Of a DNA stretch of 64,000 nt, positions 1-9,315 are shown in pieces. The DNA comes from Litorilituus sediminis (GTDB lineage: Bacteria; Pseudomonadota; Gammaproteobacteria; Enterobacterales; Alteromonadaceae): assembly GCF_004295665.1 (NCBI RefSeq), contig NZ_CP034759.1:558001-622000 (forward strand), in the 5' to 3' direction. A model generated the notes under the pieces. The model had not been told where the DNA came from, made no database searches, and saw nothing but the letters and a program-made list of their open reading frames with translations. The translations under genes and the position numbers were made by a program. Each line of letters begins with the position of its first letter. Position 1 is the first letter of the stretch.

Positions 1-1728
1 ATCAATATCAGTACTAATATCATTTAATGGCGTATATTGCGCTTTTGCAATCTGATCCCAAGGTAAAGCATTCTCTTCTTTACTTTCACCCCAATCTTCT
101 GGGTCCACCGCTGTTGGGAAGGCAATATCAGGTAACACACCACGGTGTTGCGTACTGCCACCATTAATGCGATAGAACTTAGCAATAGTGTATTGAATAC
201 TACCTAGTGGTTTATCAAATAAATCGTAAACTCTACCTAAGCCTCTGTGCTGTTGTACCGTACCTTTACCAAAGGTATGCTCACCTACAATCACACCTCG
301 TCCGTAATCTTGAATAGCCGCAGAAAAAATTTCTGAAGCAGAGGCACTGTAACGATCAACCATCACGGTTAATGGGCCATCAAAATAGCTAATACCATCT
401 TTATCACTGTTGACAACAATACGATTAGCGCCATCTCGAATTTGCACTACCGGGCCTTTATCAATAAATAAGCCGGTTAATAAGGTTGCTTCGGTTAATG
501 AACCACCGCCATTACCGCGTAAATCAACAATAATGCCTTCAACACCCTGCTCTTTTAGTTTAGCGATTTCTTTTTTAACATCACGAGATAAATGATTATA
601 AAAACTCGGAATGGTGATCACACCCAGTTTCTTACTGTCATTCATTTGTGGGTTTTCTAGATAAACCTCTGATTTTGCGGCTCTATCTTCAAGCTTGATA
701 ATGTCACGTATAATCGAAACAATACGAATATTGGCATCATCATCTGAGGATTCAGATAATACCTGTAAACGTACCGTAGTACCTTTAGGCCCTTTAATTA
801 ATTCAACTACATCGTCCAAGCGCCAGCCAACAACATCTTCAAAGTCTTCATCACCTTGTGCTACGCCAACAATTTTATCTTTTGCTTTTAATTGATTAGA
901 TTTATCTGCAGGGCCGCCCGTTACGATACGGTGAATAACAGTGTAGTCTTCAATTGCTCTAAGCTCAGCGCCAATGCCTTCAAGCTGTAGGTTCATATCA
1001 ACTTGAAAACGTTCTGCGTTTCTTGGTGATAAATAAGAGGTGTGTGGTTCAACGACACGGGCAAAGCTATTCATAACTAACTGAAAAGCATCTTCACTTT
1101 CACTTTGCTTCAATCGCTTAATGGCGTAGTTATAACGTTTGCTTAAGATTTCCTTAACTTTTTGCCACTTTTTACCAGTTAACGTAAGATTTAAGGCATC
1201 TGATTTAACCTTTAAACGCCAAAGCTCATTTAGCTCTGCCTCACTTGCAGGCCAATCAGCATCTTCGCGATCGAAGTTATAGACTTCATTCTTTTCAAAA
1301 TCAAATGGCTTATCAAGTAAGGTTAATGCATATTCATAACGCTCTAAACGTCTTTGTAAGTTGAGGTTATAGATATCAAAAGCAACATCTAAACGCCCGC
1401 GGGCAATAACTTGCTCAAAGTCATCGCGGTATTTTTGCAAATTATCAATATCTGACGCTAAAAATACATTACGAGCATAATCTAACTGTTTTAAATATCG
1501 GTCAAACACTTCACTAGTCAGTGCTTCATCGAGTTTGACCTTTTTATAGTGTGCGCGAGTAAATCTTGCCGAAATACGCTTACTTGCCGTTGCGTGTTGG
1601 CTTTCTGGTGCCAATACAGGTAGCTCTTCAGGGACATTGGACTTTTCATAAGCTAAACCAGAAAACGTTGTTAGTGAAAACCCAACTGAAATTGAAACGG
1701 CAAGTGCGATACGACAAAATTTTTGCAT
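1..1728 (-). CDS. prc: Carboxy-terminal (tail-specific) protease Prc, 3' end outside window
   Basis: Periplasmic serine protease of the S41 family that degrades or trims proteins by their C-terminus, including substrates linked to cell-wall growth. Reading the minus strand from the ATG at 1728 gives 576 codons open to the left edge, so roughly the last 100 residues of a usual ~680-residue protein are missing. The N-terminus is a signal peptide. A PDZ domain follows (core around the GIGAEL and GGPADKS motifs), then the S41 catalytic core. That core has DLRGNGGG, the nucleophile region YSASASEIFSAA (about 320-345) and GKGTVQQ with the general-base lysine (about 260). The proQ-prc order is the same as in E. 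coli, and proQ ends about 70 bases upstream. The identity is firm; the C-terminal domain cannot be seen. Confidence 0.96.
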   Translation of the reverse strand, partial: MQKFCRIALAVSISVGFSLTTFSGLAYEKSNVPEELPVLAPESQHATASKRISARFTRAHYKKVKLDEALTSEVFDRYLKQLDYARNVFLASDIDNLQKYRDDFEQVIARGRLDVAFDIYNLNLQRRLERYEYALTLLDKPFDFEKNEVYNFDREDADWPASEAELNELWRLKVKSDALNLTLTGKKWQKVKEILSKRYNYAIKRLKQSESEDAFQLVMNSFARVVEPHTSYLSPRNAERFQVDMNLQLEGIGAELRAIEDYTVIHRIVTGGPADKSNQLKAKDKIVGVAQGDEDFEDVVGWRLDDVVELIKGPKGTTVRLQVLSESSDDDANIRIVSIIRDIIKLEDRAAKSEVYLENPQMNDSKKLGVITIPSFYNHLSRDVKKEIAKLKEQGVEGIIVDLRGNGGGSLTEATLLTGLFIDKGPVVQIRDGANRIVVNSDKDGISYFDGPLTVMVDRYSASASEIFSAAIQDYGRGVIVGEHTFGKGTVQQHRGLGRVYDLFDKPLGSIQYTIAKFYRINGGSTQHRGVLPDIAFPTAVDPEDWGESKEENALPWDQIAKAQYTPLNDISTDID

Positions 1729-1801
1729 GCATTAACTCCAAACTTATTCTAAACAGTGACTATAGAATGCAACTATCAAGCTAGTTAGTTTATATAGTCA
1801 A

Positions 1802-2473
1802 TTAAGAATATATATTTTGCATTTGAGTCTTGATAACCATACCCGAGTCAAGCTGAACACTGATATCATTACCTGATATGTCAGTAATTGTTGCGTTCAT
1901 TGGTGTATTACCTAACTGAACCTTAACATGACTACCAACCTTAATTGTAGCTGATTCAACAGGTTTAAGCGGTGCTGCATCTTTTTTCACTGTTGAGCTT
2001 TTAACAGACTTTACAGTTTTAAATTTAGCACTTTTTGCTGCATTGCGCTTCTTATCATGAGATTTTTGATTATCAGACGCTTTTGAACCCTCTTTAGTTT
2101 TATAGGGCTTTTTGTTGTCATTGTCTGTAGCTTTTTTGTTACCAAATTTTTCTTGGCTTTCTTTTAAGGTTTTACTAGCGTAATTTGCCTGCTCTTCATC
2201 AATTTCAGCGATTTCATTGCCATCGATATCAACACGAAATACACCTTGCTTAACTGATTTAAGATAACGCCAGCTACTTGTATAATGACGTAGCGCTTGA
2301 CGAAGTCGAGTTTTACTCACAGTTTCATCGCCATCTAATTTTTCAGCTAAATCTTGAAAAATACCAATTTTTAATGGCTTAACCGGGCCTTTAATAGAAA
2401 AGCACTGCGGAAATTTTTCTGCTAAATAAGCAATAATATCTTTAGTACTAGTACGTTTAATTTCAGTTTCCAT
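1802..2473 (-). CDS. proQ: RNA chaperone ProQ
   Basis: RNA-binding protein of the ProQ/FinO family that binds structured 3' ends of mRNAs and small RNAs. In enterobacteria it also affects expression of the osmolyte transporter ProP. The 223 residues show three parts. Residues ~1-125 are the FinO-like domain, with the family-typical [18 protein letters not shown] and [17 protein letters not shown] segments. Residues ~125-170 are a lysine-rich, disordered linker. The last ~45 residues are a small Tudor/SH3-like domain ([34 protein letters not shown]). The length fits the family. It lies just upstream of prc in the same direction and is probably co-transcribed with it. Confidence 0.97.
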   Translation of the reverse strand: METEIKRTSTKDIIAYLAEKFPQCFSIKGPVKPLKIGIFQDLAEKLDGDETVSKTRLRQALRHYTSSWRYLKSVKQGVFRVDIDGNEIAEIDEEQANYASKTLKESQEKFGNKKATDNDNKKPYKTKEGSKASDNQKSHDKKRNAAKSAKFKTVKSVKSSTVKKDAAPLKPVESATIKVGSHVKVQLGNTPMNATITDISGNDISVQLDSGMVIKTQMQNIYS

Positions 2474-2543
2474 AAATACAACTTTTACAATTTTGTTTAA
2501 TTTAATTAGTTAGTCACTCTCAATGTTAAGAATGAAACTATGG

Positions 2544-2828
2544 TTATTCTTGATACAGGTGTTGCTCTCGATTATCTAAAATATGACGACACCAATCATA
2601 AATATCTTCGCTTTCAATATCAGGCAAGGACTCCTGACCAATCCAGGTATCCCACACTAAGGCGAGTAATGCCATCAGCACTTCGGTTTCTATGTCTTCT
2701 TCTGCCAAATCATACAAGGTGTGATAAATTTCATTAATGCGTTCAGCAACGAGTTCTTCCTGACCGTCCCAATCGCCGACAATGGCTTCAGTTACCAAAA
2801 AATCATGTATAACAACAAATTCTTTCAT
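2544..2828 (-). CDS. Hypothetical acidic 94-residue protein coupled to the methionine sulfoxide reductase gene
   Basis: I do not recognise this protein. It is short (94 residues), strongly acidic and rich in Trp and Glu/Asp, and it has no signal peptide or membrane segment. The sequence looks helical, with patterns such as LVAERINEIYHTLYDLAEEDIETEVLMALLALVW. Its ATG lies only 6 bases after the stop of the upstream free-methionine-R-sulfoxide reductase, so the two are almost certainly in one operon and translationally coupled. ProQ follows about 70 bases downstream. A regulatory or partner role for the neighbouring genes is possible, but nothing in the sequence shows it. Confidence 0.75.
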   Translation of the reverse strand: MKEFVVIHDFLVTEAIVGDWDGQEELVAERINEIYHTLYDLAEEDIETEVLMALLALVWDTWIGQESLPDIESEDIYDWCRHILDNREQHLYQE

Positions 2829-2834
2829 TCGTAT

Positions 2835-3311
2835 CTATTTACTTATTTGCTGTGAAAAGACATCTACAATAGCCTGCAGGCCTTGTTGGTCTGCTTCATC
2901 AAATCGAGAAAAGCTTTGGCTATCAATATCCAATACCGCGACTACGCTATTATTGACAATCACGGGCAATACTATTTCAGCATTAGTGCTAGCATCACAG
3001 GCTATATGACCTGAAAACTGATGTACATCAGCAACTCGCTGAACCTCTTGCGTTATTGCTGCCGCACCACAAACACCTTTTGATAAAGGAATACGGATAC
3101 ACGCTACTTTTCCCTGAAATGGACCCAGTACAAGTTCATTATCCACTAATCGATAAAAACCGACCCAATTCACTTCATCTAAATGCTCAAATAATAAGGC
3201 ACTTATATTTGCCATATTAGCTATAACATCAGATTCTTGCGCTATTAACGCTTTAGTTTGCGCTAGCAAAGCACTATAAAATTCAGTTTTATTAGTCAAT
3301 GTCTCTACCAC
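2835..3311 (-). CDS. msrC: Free methionine-(R)-sulfoxide reductase (GAF domain)
   Basis: Cytosolic enzyme that reduces free L-methionine-(R)-sulfoxide back to methionine as oxidative-damage repair; the E. coli counterpart is YebR/MsrC. The 158 residues form a single GAF domain. Cysteines sit at 71, 81 and 105. Their spacing of 10 and 24 matches the catalytic and resolving cysteines of the E. coli enzyme (84, 94, 118). The segment ALLFEHLDEVNWVGFYRLVDNELVLGPFQG is typical of the family. The neighbourhood msrC-(unknown)-proQ-prc resembles the yebR...proQ-prc region of enterobacteria. Confidence 0.93.
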   Translation of the reverse strand: MVETLTNKTEFYSALLAQTKALIAQESDVIANMANISALLFEHLDEVNWVGFYRLVDNELVLGPFQGKVACIRIPLSKGVCGAAAITQEVQRVADVHQFSGHIACDASTNAEIVLPVIVNNSVVAVLDIDSQSFSRFDEADQQGLQAIVDVFSQQISK

Positions 3312-3482
3312 GATATGTCTTAATTATCGATCAATGTTCTAATGAGTTAATTGATACTTGCCTAAAAAAGCGCATAACATACCTAAAAACCTATCATAGA
3401 TAAAGCTTTTATCACGTAATAACACAAGTATTACAGCAAATTTCATCATTTCTTCATATTTTTTCTAGTAACCAGGTAATAA

Positions 3483-4277
3483 TTACTCTGCTATAGCAAA
3501 TTTTGCCAGTACGCTGGCCTTTATTTGACTGATGCTAAATAACTCACTCTGCGCTCTAGTAACGTTCGAATCTAAGGGGAATTCGCTTGCTTGCAATTGA
3601 GGCTTATCATGAGAAAGCTCTTTTAAATAAATAAGCTTGCCTAATTTTATCCCTGTTTTACTGGCAATGTTTTGAGCTTTTCGTTTTGCTTGTGCAAAGG
3701 CTAAATCAAGCGCTTGCTGGTAATAACCTTCTCTTTCTTCAACAGACATAGGTAAAGCAGCAATTTTACTGACATTAATTTTAACCACTTGAGTTAAAAA
3801 TTGGTCATATTCATCCATGTTGGTAAAGCGAATAGTAATATTTCGACTAAGCTCGAATACCTGCTGTGGATTTTGATTGCTCGAGCTTACTTCCCTGCCA
3901 TCTAAATAGACACTACCCCTACTGACTTGCCCGATGCTGGAATTGGGAAATTTTTTCTTTACCTCAATGCCTTGTACTTGTATTGATGGCTCTTCAATTA
4001 TCGAGGTTAAATTTACCCGAGCTGAACTGATATCTTTATCCTTAACGCCTAAAGATTTCGCCATAGCAATCACCATATCTGATTTTTTATCTATCAGCGC
4101 TTTGAGTTTATTAGTTACTTTTCCTCTTTCAGTTATCATCACCGACAAAGCCAAACTCTTTGATGACACATTTACCTCACCTTTTCCTGAAACCTCAATA
4201 TATTCAGAAGCTTGAACTAGAGTTCCATGTATCAAGCTTAAAAGAAAAACAGGTAACGCATAACCAAAAAATTTCAT
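3483..4277 (-). CDS. SIMPL domain (DUF541) periplasmic protein
   Basis: Predicted exported protein of the SIMPL/DUF541 family, whose members (for example E. coli YggE) are linked to oxidative stress and envelope functions without a defined reaction. Residues 1-23 are a signal peptide ending near VQA-SEY. The rest matches the family pattern: IEVSGKGEVNVSSKSLALSVMITERGK at the start, a middle segment LSRNITIRFTNMDEYDQFLTQVV, and the ALDLAFAQAKRKAQNIASKTGIKLGKL helix near the end. The length (264) is normal. It lies 33 bases downstream of the DUF2057 gene and is probably in the same operon. No function can be inferred beyond the family. Confidence 0.88.
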   Translation of the reverse strand: MKFFGYALPVFLLSLIHGTLVQASEYIEVSGKGEVNVSSKSLALSVMITERGKVTNKLKALIDKKSDMVIAMAKSLGVKDKDISSARVNLTSIIEEPSIQVQGIEVKKKFPNSSIGQVSRGSVYLDGREVSSSNQNPQQVFELSRNITIRFTNMDEYDQFLTQVVKINVSKIAALPMSVEEREGYYQQALDLAFAQAKRKAQNIASKTGIKLGKLIYLKELSHDKPQLQASEFPLDSNVTRAQSELFSISQIKASVLAKFAIAE

Positions 4278-4310
4278 TTAAGACATCCTTTTATACAGAA
4301 AATACCAAGG

Positions 4311-5015
4311 CTAATTGGTTTTGATAAATTGTAAAAATGCTTGCTTATCTTGAGCTGAAGCTTTTTGCCACCAATACTTTAACATAGGCAAACTATCGAC
4401 TTTACTCAACACTTGTTCACTTGAAGGTAGAGAAGATATCTGCGTAGCCTCATTTGAGACATTATCATTGGCAACATCATCGGCAAGCTCATTGCTTGAT
4501 TGTATCACCTGTGTCTGTGATGATTTTTCTGCAAGTTGTGTCACCTCATCAGGCAGATTAACGATGACTTTATTTACTTCTCTAGTTAGTTGGTAATCTT
4601 TATAATTTTCTAAACTAAGCTGCAAGGCATTCTTTTTACCATCATGTAAAACGACCTCAGGTGCATAGCTAAAACGCTCAGCTTGTTCTATGCTATTGAC
4701 CTTAGCAGTTTTTAAACGCAATTCTTTTTGCATGGTGACATTAAATAATATGACAAAGTAATCTGACTCAACCACCCTGTCTTGGCCTAAATCTTCATCT
4801 TCAAACACATCTTTGTATCTAACAACTAAAGCTTGTTTACCCGATGATAACTGCAAATCACGATTGTGTTTAAAAAAACCTTGTACTATCGACTTACCAT
4901 TGAGTTCTTTTACTTCCAAGTTATCAGCGACTTTAAGTTGAGCAGCAAAAAGTGATGCAGAAACTAAGCAAGCCGAAAAAACACTATATTTAGCCAGTAA
5001 ACCAAATCGCAACAT
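4311..5015 (-). CDS. DUF2057 / YccT-family exported protein
   Basis: Exported protein of the DUF2057 (YccT) family, a periplasmic family of poorly known role (in enterobacteria YccT is reported to affect curli). The open frame starts at 5027 with MRMIML. I prefer the third ATG (5015, protein MLRFGLL, 234 residues), because GAGG sits six bases before it, while the two earlier ATGs lie inside or ahead of that ribosome-binding site. A signal peptide ends at about SLFAA. The family-like core is LKVADNLEVKELNGKSIVQG, then LRYKDVFEDED-like and KKNALQLSLENYKDYQLTREVNKVIVN segments. The C-terminal part is Ser/Gln-rich and ends in a helix (LKYWWQKASAQDKQAFLQFIK). Confidence 0.8.
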   Translation of the reverse strand: MLRFGLLAKYSVFSACLVSASLFAAQLKVADNLEVKELNGKSIVQGFFKHNRDLQLSSGKQALVVRYKDVFEDEDLGQDRVVESDYFVILFNVTMQKELRLKTAKVNSIEQAERFSYAPEVVLHDGKKNALQLSLENYKDYQLTREVNKVIVNLPDEVTQLAEKSSQTQVIQSSNELADDVANDNVSNEATQISSLPSSEQVLSKVDSLPMLKYWWQKASAQDKQAFLQFIKTN

Positions 5016-5204
5016 AATCATCCTCATTATTTTATTGTAAGAGCTAACATTTATTACGATGCAATGTCACTCTGCTTTGCTTCAGTTATACTCCGCAACT
5101 TATGCAAATAAAAGTAAAAACTCTCAATTGAAAGAAAACCTAGACTAAATAACTAGGCGGATTAACTAAAAATACCAGCTTTCTTTTCTACCATCACAAG
5201 CAAA

Positions 5205-5232
5205 AAAGCCAAAGCGTTATAGCTTTGGCTTT
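5205..5232 (-). terminator. Intrinsic terminator at the end of the prp operon
   Basis: An 11-bp perfect stem (AAAGCCAAAGC paired with GCTTTGGCTTT) with a 6-base loop, followed on the minus strand by a run of T. It lies about 20 bases after the prpF stop and closes the methylcitrate operon. Confidence 0.88.
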
Positions 5233-5253
5233 TCACAAGGTAAAATTTCAACA

Positions 5254-6456
5254 TTAAAACGAATCAGCGGGAATATGTACTTTACCTTCCATAATAATAC
5301 GAGCACTACGGCTCATGATCACTTTTTCAACTTGCCAATGACCATCATAACATTCAGTTTTCGCACCAACTTTCAAAGTACCAGAGGGATGACCAAAAGT
5401 TACCGCTTCTTTTGCTGTATAATCGCTAGCCGCTTTGCTGCCGCCATTGGCCGCAATATTCACTAAAGTGCCAGGAATGGCCGCCGCTGTGCCAATTGCT
5501 ACCGCCGCTGTCCCCATCATAGCATGGTGCAGCTTGCCCATAGATAAGGCTCTAACATGTAAGTCTATCTGCATTTTATCAATCGTTTTACCACTTGAAG
5601 TAATGAATTCTTGCGCTGGTGAAACAAAGGCGATTTTCGGGGTATGTTGACGCGCAGCAGCCTCGGCAATATCAGCAATCAATCCCATTTTAACTGCGCC
5701 ATAAGCGCGAATAGTTTCAAATCGTTGCAGTGCAGCGTCATCATTATTAATGGCATCTTGTAATTCAACACCTGTGTAACCTATATCTTTTGCATTAAGA
5801 AAAATAGTCGGTATACCAGCATTTATCATAGTGACATTAAACGTACCAATATTTGGCACTTCTAGCACGTCAGTAATATTACCGGTAGGAAACATAGCTT
5901 CAGAAGGGTCAACAGGGCTAATAAACTCTACCGGCACCTCAGCAGCTGGAAAAGTAACGCCGTCTAATTCAAAATCCCCGGTTTCTTGTACCTCGCCTTG
6001 AGTGATAGGTACTTGGGCAATAATGGTTTTACTGATGTTTTTCTGCCAAATTCGTACCGTACAAATGCCGCTGTAAGGAATACGTGCTTTATCGATTAAT
6101 CCTGAGTTAATAGCAAAAGCGCCAACAGCAGCGGTTAAATTACCACAGTTACCACTCCAATCGACAAAAGCTTTATCGATAGCCACTTGGCCAAATAAAT
6201 AATCAACATCGTGATCTGCTTGCTCTGATTTTGCCAAAATGACGGTTTTGCTGGTGCTCGATGTCGCACCGCCCATACCATCGGTTTGTTTTCCATAGGG
6301 ATCTGGACTACCGATAACACGAAGCAACATATTATCTCGGGCTTCACCCGGCACTTGGCATGCTTTAGGTAAATCAGTTAAATTAAAAAACACCCCTTTA
6401 GATGTACCGCCACGCATATAGGTAGCGGGAATTTTAACTTGTGGCGCGAAAGACAT
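5254..6456 (-). CDS. prpF: 2-methylaconitate cis-trans isomerase PrpF
   Basis: Enzyme of the AcnD-type 2-methylcitrate cycle. AcnD makes 4-methylaconitate/2-methyl-trans-aconitate, and PrpF isomerises it to the cis form that aconitase can hydrate to 2-methylisocitrate. The 400-residue protein has the diaminopimelate-epimerase-like PrpF fold. Visible signatures are the start KIPATYMRGGTSKGVFF and WSGNCGNLTAAVGAFAI near residue 100. The start has a strong ribosome-binding site (AAGGAGAG). It is the last gene of the operon and is separated from acnD by 145 bases that contain a terminator-like hairpin, so its expression may be lower or partly independent. Confidence 0.96.
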   Translation of the reverse strand: MSFAPQVKIPATYMRGGTSKGVFFNLTDLPKACQVPGEARDNMLLRVIGSPDPYGKQTDGMGGATSSTSKTVILAKSEQADHDVDYLFGQVAIDKAFVDWSGNCGNLTAAVGAFAINSGLIDKARIPYSGICTVRIWQKNISKTIIAQVPITQGEVQETGDFELDGVTFPAAEVPVEFISPVDPSEAMFPTGNITDVLEVPNIGTFNVTMINAGIPTIFLNAKDIGYTGVELQDAINNDDAALQRFETIRAYGAVKMGLIADIAEAAARQHTPKIAFVSPAQEFITSSGKTIDKMQIDLHVRALSMGKLHHAMMGTAAVAIGTAAAIPGTLVNIAANGGSKAASDYTAKEAVTFGHPSGTLKVGAKTECYDGHWQVEKVIMSRSARIIMEGKVHIPADSF

Positions 6457-6547
6457 AACTTCTCTCCTTATAATACCAATTGAATTAATTATTTCACTTG
6501 GTATAAAGCTAACCTGCCCAGGCTAACTTTATTAAATTCGTGAATAA

Positions 6548-6569
6548 AAAGGCGGCCATCGCCGCCTTT
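6548..6569 (-). terminator. Terminator-like hairpin between acnD and prpF
   Basis: AAAGGCGGC and GCCGCCTTT form a GC-rich 9-bp stem with a CATC loop. It is followed on the minus strand by TTTTTATTC. It lies inside the operon between the acnD stop (6602) and the prpF start (6456), so it may act as a partial terminator or as a stabiliser of the acnD message 3' end. Confidence 0.75.
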
Positions 6570-6601
6570 ACTTTGCTAATAGCGCTTTTGACGATAAAAG
6601 G

Positions 6602-9211
6602 CTATTGCTGTGGATTTGATTGTAAAAAATCAGTGGCAAATTTTTGCAATACACCACCAGCAGCATGAACAGTTACCTCTTCAGCGGTATCTAAACGGCA
6701 CTTAACAGGTATATTAACTTGCTCACCATTAGTTCGTGTCATGACTACCATCATTTCACTACCAGGTGCGGTATCACCAAGCACATCAAATGTTTCAGTA
6801 CCGTCAATGGCGTAGGTATGACGTGTGTCACCTTGAGTAAACTCCAGTGGCAATACCCCCATACCGATTAAGTTAGTGCGGTGAATACGTTCAAACCCTT
6901 CAGCAACTATCACTTCAACACCAGCTAAACGCACACCTTTTGCCGCCCAATCTCGAGACGAGCCTTGTCCATAATCAGCACCAGCAATAATTATCAGTGG
7001 TTGTTTACGCTCCATGTAAGCTTCTATCGCTTCCCACATGCGCGACTCTTTACCTTCTGGCTCAATTCTCGCTAAAGAGCCTTGTTTAACATTGCCATTT
7101 TCATCACGACACATTTCATTAAATAATTTCGGGTTAGCAAATGTCGCTCGTTGTGCCGTTAAGTGATCGCCACGATGGGTAGCATACGAGTTAAAATCTT
7201 CTTCCGGTAGCCCCATTTTAGCTAAATAAGCACCGGCGGCACTATCAAGCATAATGGCATTTGACGGGGATAAATGATCGGTAGTGATATTATCGCCAAG
7301 TACGGCTAATGGTCTCATGCCTTTCATGGTACGCTCGCCTGCAAGTGCTCCTTCCCAATAAGGTGGACGGCGAATATAGGTACTTTGCATACGCCAATCA
7401 TAAAGCGGGCTTTTCGCTGGCTCAAACGCGCCTAAATCAAACATTGGCGTGTAAACTTTTTTAAATTGCTCCGGTTTAACAAAGCGATTAACGATATCAT
7501 CAATCGCTTCATCACTTGGCCAAATATCTTTTAGCTTAATATCATTACCTTGCTGATCTTGACCTAAAACATCATTCTCGATATCAAAGCGCATAGTACC
7601 GGCAATAGCATAGGCAACCACTAACGGCGGTGATGCTAAAAATGCCTGTTTAGCATAGGGATGAATTCGACCATCAAAGTTACGGTTACCCGATAAAACC
7701 GCTGTCGCGTATAAATCGCGCTCTATCACTTCTTGTTGAATTTTAGGATCTAAAGCGCCACTCATGCCGTTACAAGTAGTACAAGCATAGGCAACAATAC
7801 CAAAACCTAATTTTTCCATTTCAGGTAACAAACCGGCTTCTTCTAAATACAGTTTGGCAACCTTAGAGCCTGGCGCAAAAGATGATTTAACCCAAGGTTT
7901 ACGCACTAAGCCTAACTCATTAGCGCGTTTAGCAACTAAGCCTGCGGCAACAACATTGCGTGGGTTTGAGGTATTTGTACAAGAAGTAATGGCGGCAATA
8001 ATCACGGCACCATCTGGCATTAAGCCTTCTTGCTCTTGTGCCTTGGCGTGTGCTAAATCTTTAGCAATGGCTTTTGCGGCTAACTCACTGGTCGGTAATC
8101 GTCTATGAGGATTAGAAGGGCCTGCCATATTACGGCTCACGCTTGATAAATCAAACTCTAAAACTCGTTCATATTCAGCTTCCACTAAATCATCGGCCCA
8201 TAAACCTGTGTGCTTAGCATAGTTTTCCACTAAGGCAACCTGCTCTGGCTCTCGACCTGTTAGTTTTAAATAATCTATGGTTTGCTGATCAATATAAAAC
8301 ATACCCGCAGAAGCACCGTATTCTGGGGTCATATTCGATATTGTCGCACGATCGCCAATAGTTAAATTAGTTGTTCCCTCACCAAAAAACTCTAAATAGC
8401 AAGAAACCACTTTTTCATTACGTAAAAACTCAGTAATCGCTAAAACAATATCTGTTGCCGTAATACCTGGCTTACGCTCACCAACTAACTTAACACCAAC
8501 AATATCTGGTAAACGCATCATAGATGGGCGACCAAGCATCACTGTTTCAGCCTCTAAGCCGCCAACACCAATAGCAATAACACCAAGGGCATCAACATGC
8601 GGCGTATGACTGTCGGTACCTACACAAGTATCAGGAAAGGCAACACCATCGCGAACTTGAATAACAGGTGACATTTTCTCTAAATTGATTTGATGCATAA
8701 TGCCGTTACCAGCAGGAATCACATCAACATTTTTAAAGGCCGTTTTCGTCCACTCAATAAAGTGGAACCTATCATCATTGCGTCTATCTTCTATCGCTCT
8801 ATTTTTTTCAAAAGCATCTTTTTCAAAGCCAGCATGCTCAACAGCAAGCGAGTGATCAACAATAAGCTGAGTCGGCACTACCGGGTTTACTTTAGCAGGA
8901 TCGCCACCTTGCTCGGCAATAGCATCTCTTAATCCTGCTAAATCAACTAACGCGGTTTGTCCTAAAATGTCATGACAAACAACACGAGCTGGATACCAAG
9001 GAAAATCTAAGTCTTGTTTACGCTCAATTAGCTGTTTTAATGAATCAGTTAGCATAGCTGGATCACAGCGCCTGACTAACTGCTCGGCTAATACACGAGA
9101 TGTATAAGGTAATTTTTCATAACTACCCGGGCTTATCGCTTCAACTGCGCCGCGAGTATCAAAGTAATCGACATTGCCATTGGGTAGAGGTTTACGGTGT
9201 TGGTAGTTCAT
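6602..9211 (-). CDS. acnD: Fe/S-dependent 2-methylisocitrate dehydratase AcnD
   Basis: Aconitase-type [4Fe-4S] enzyme that dehydrates 2-methylcitrate in propionate catabolism. It replaces PrpD and requires PrpF. The protein has 869 residues, as expected for AcnD. Visible aconitase features are DTCVGTDSHTPHVDALGVIAIGVGG near residue 200, cluster cysteines in ITSCTNTSNPRNV and YACTTCNGMSG, and the C-terminal swivel domain with the loop GADYGQGSSRDWAAKG. It is located between prpC and prpF in the usual order. The prpC-acnD gap holds a perfect 11-bp hairpin without a U-tract, suggesting RNA processing or stabilisation upstream of acnD. Confidence 0.97.
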   Translation of the reverse strand: MNYQHRKPLPNGNVDYFDTRGAVEAISPGSYEKLPYTSRVLAEQLVRRCDPAMLTDSLKQLIERKQDLDFPWYPARVVCHDILGQTALVDLAGLRDAIAEQGGDPAKVNPVVPTQLIVDHSLAVEHAGFEKDAFEKNRAIEDRRNDDRFHFIEWTKTAFKNVDVIPAGNGIMHQINLEKMSPVIQVRDGVAFPDTCVGTDSHTPHVDALGVIAIGVGGLEAETVMLGRPSMMRLPDIVGVKLVGERKPGITATDIVLAITEFLRNEKVVSCYLEFFGEGTTNLTIGDRATISNMTPEYGASAGMFYIDQQTIDYLKLTGREPEQVALVENYAKHTGLWADDLVEAEYERVLEFDLSSVSRNMAGPSNPHRRLPTSELAAKAIAKDLAHAKAQEQEGLMPDGAVIIAAITSCTNTSNPRNVVAAGLVAKRANELGLVRKPWVKSSFAPGSKVAKLYLEEAGLLPEMEKLGFGIVAYACTTCNGMSGALDPKIQQEVIERDLYATAVLSGNRNFDGRIHPYAKQAFLASPPLVVAYAIAGTMRFDIENDVLGQDQQGNDIKLKDIWPSDEAIDDIVNRFVKPEQFKKVYTPMFDLGAFEPAKSPLYDWRMQSTYIRRPPYWEGALAGERTMKGMRPLAVLGDNITTDHLSPSNAIMLDSAAGAYLAKMGLPEEDFNSYATHRGDHLTAQRATFANPKLFNEMCRDENGNVKQGSLARIEPEGKESRMWEAIEAYMERKQPLIIIAGADYGQGSSRDWAAKGVRLAGVEVIVAEGFERIHRTNLIGMGVLPLEFTQGDTRHTYAIDGTETFDVLGDTAPGSEMMVVMTRTNGEQVNIPVKCRLDTAEEVTVHAAGGVLQKFATDFLQSNPQQ

Positions 9212-9278
9212 AATTTATTCCAGGATCTTTAAACGAATGTCGTTGCGAACATCGAAATGAGCTAATGCATAAGGTATT

Positions 9279-9309
9279 GGCGCCACTTTGCCTTATCGAA
9301 AGTGGCGCC
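9279..9309 (-). other. Perfect hairpin between prpC and acnD
   Basis: GGCGCCACTTT and AAAGTGGCGCC form an 11-bp perfect stem with a 9-base loop immediately after the prpC stop codon. No T-run follows on the minus strand, so it is unlikely to be an efficient terminator. It could protect the prpC message 3' end or be a processing site. Confidence 0.75.
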
Positions 9310-9315
9310 TAACGA

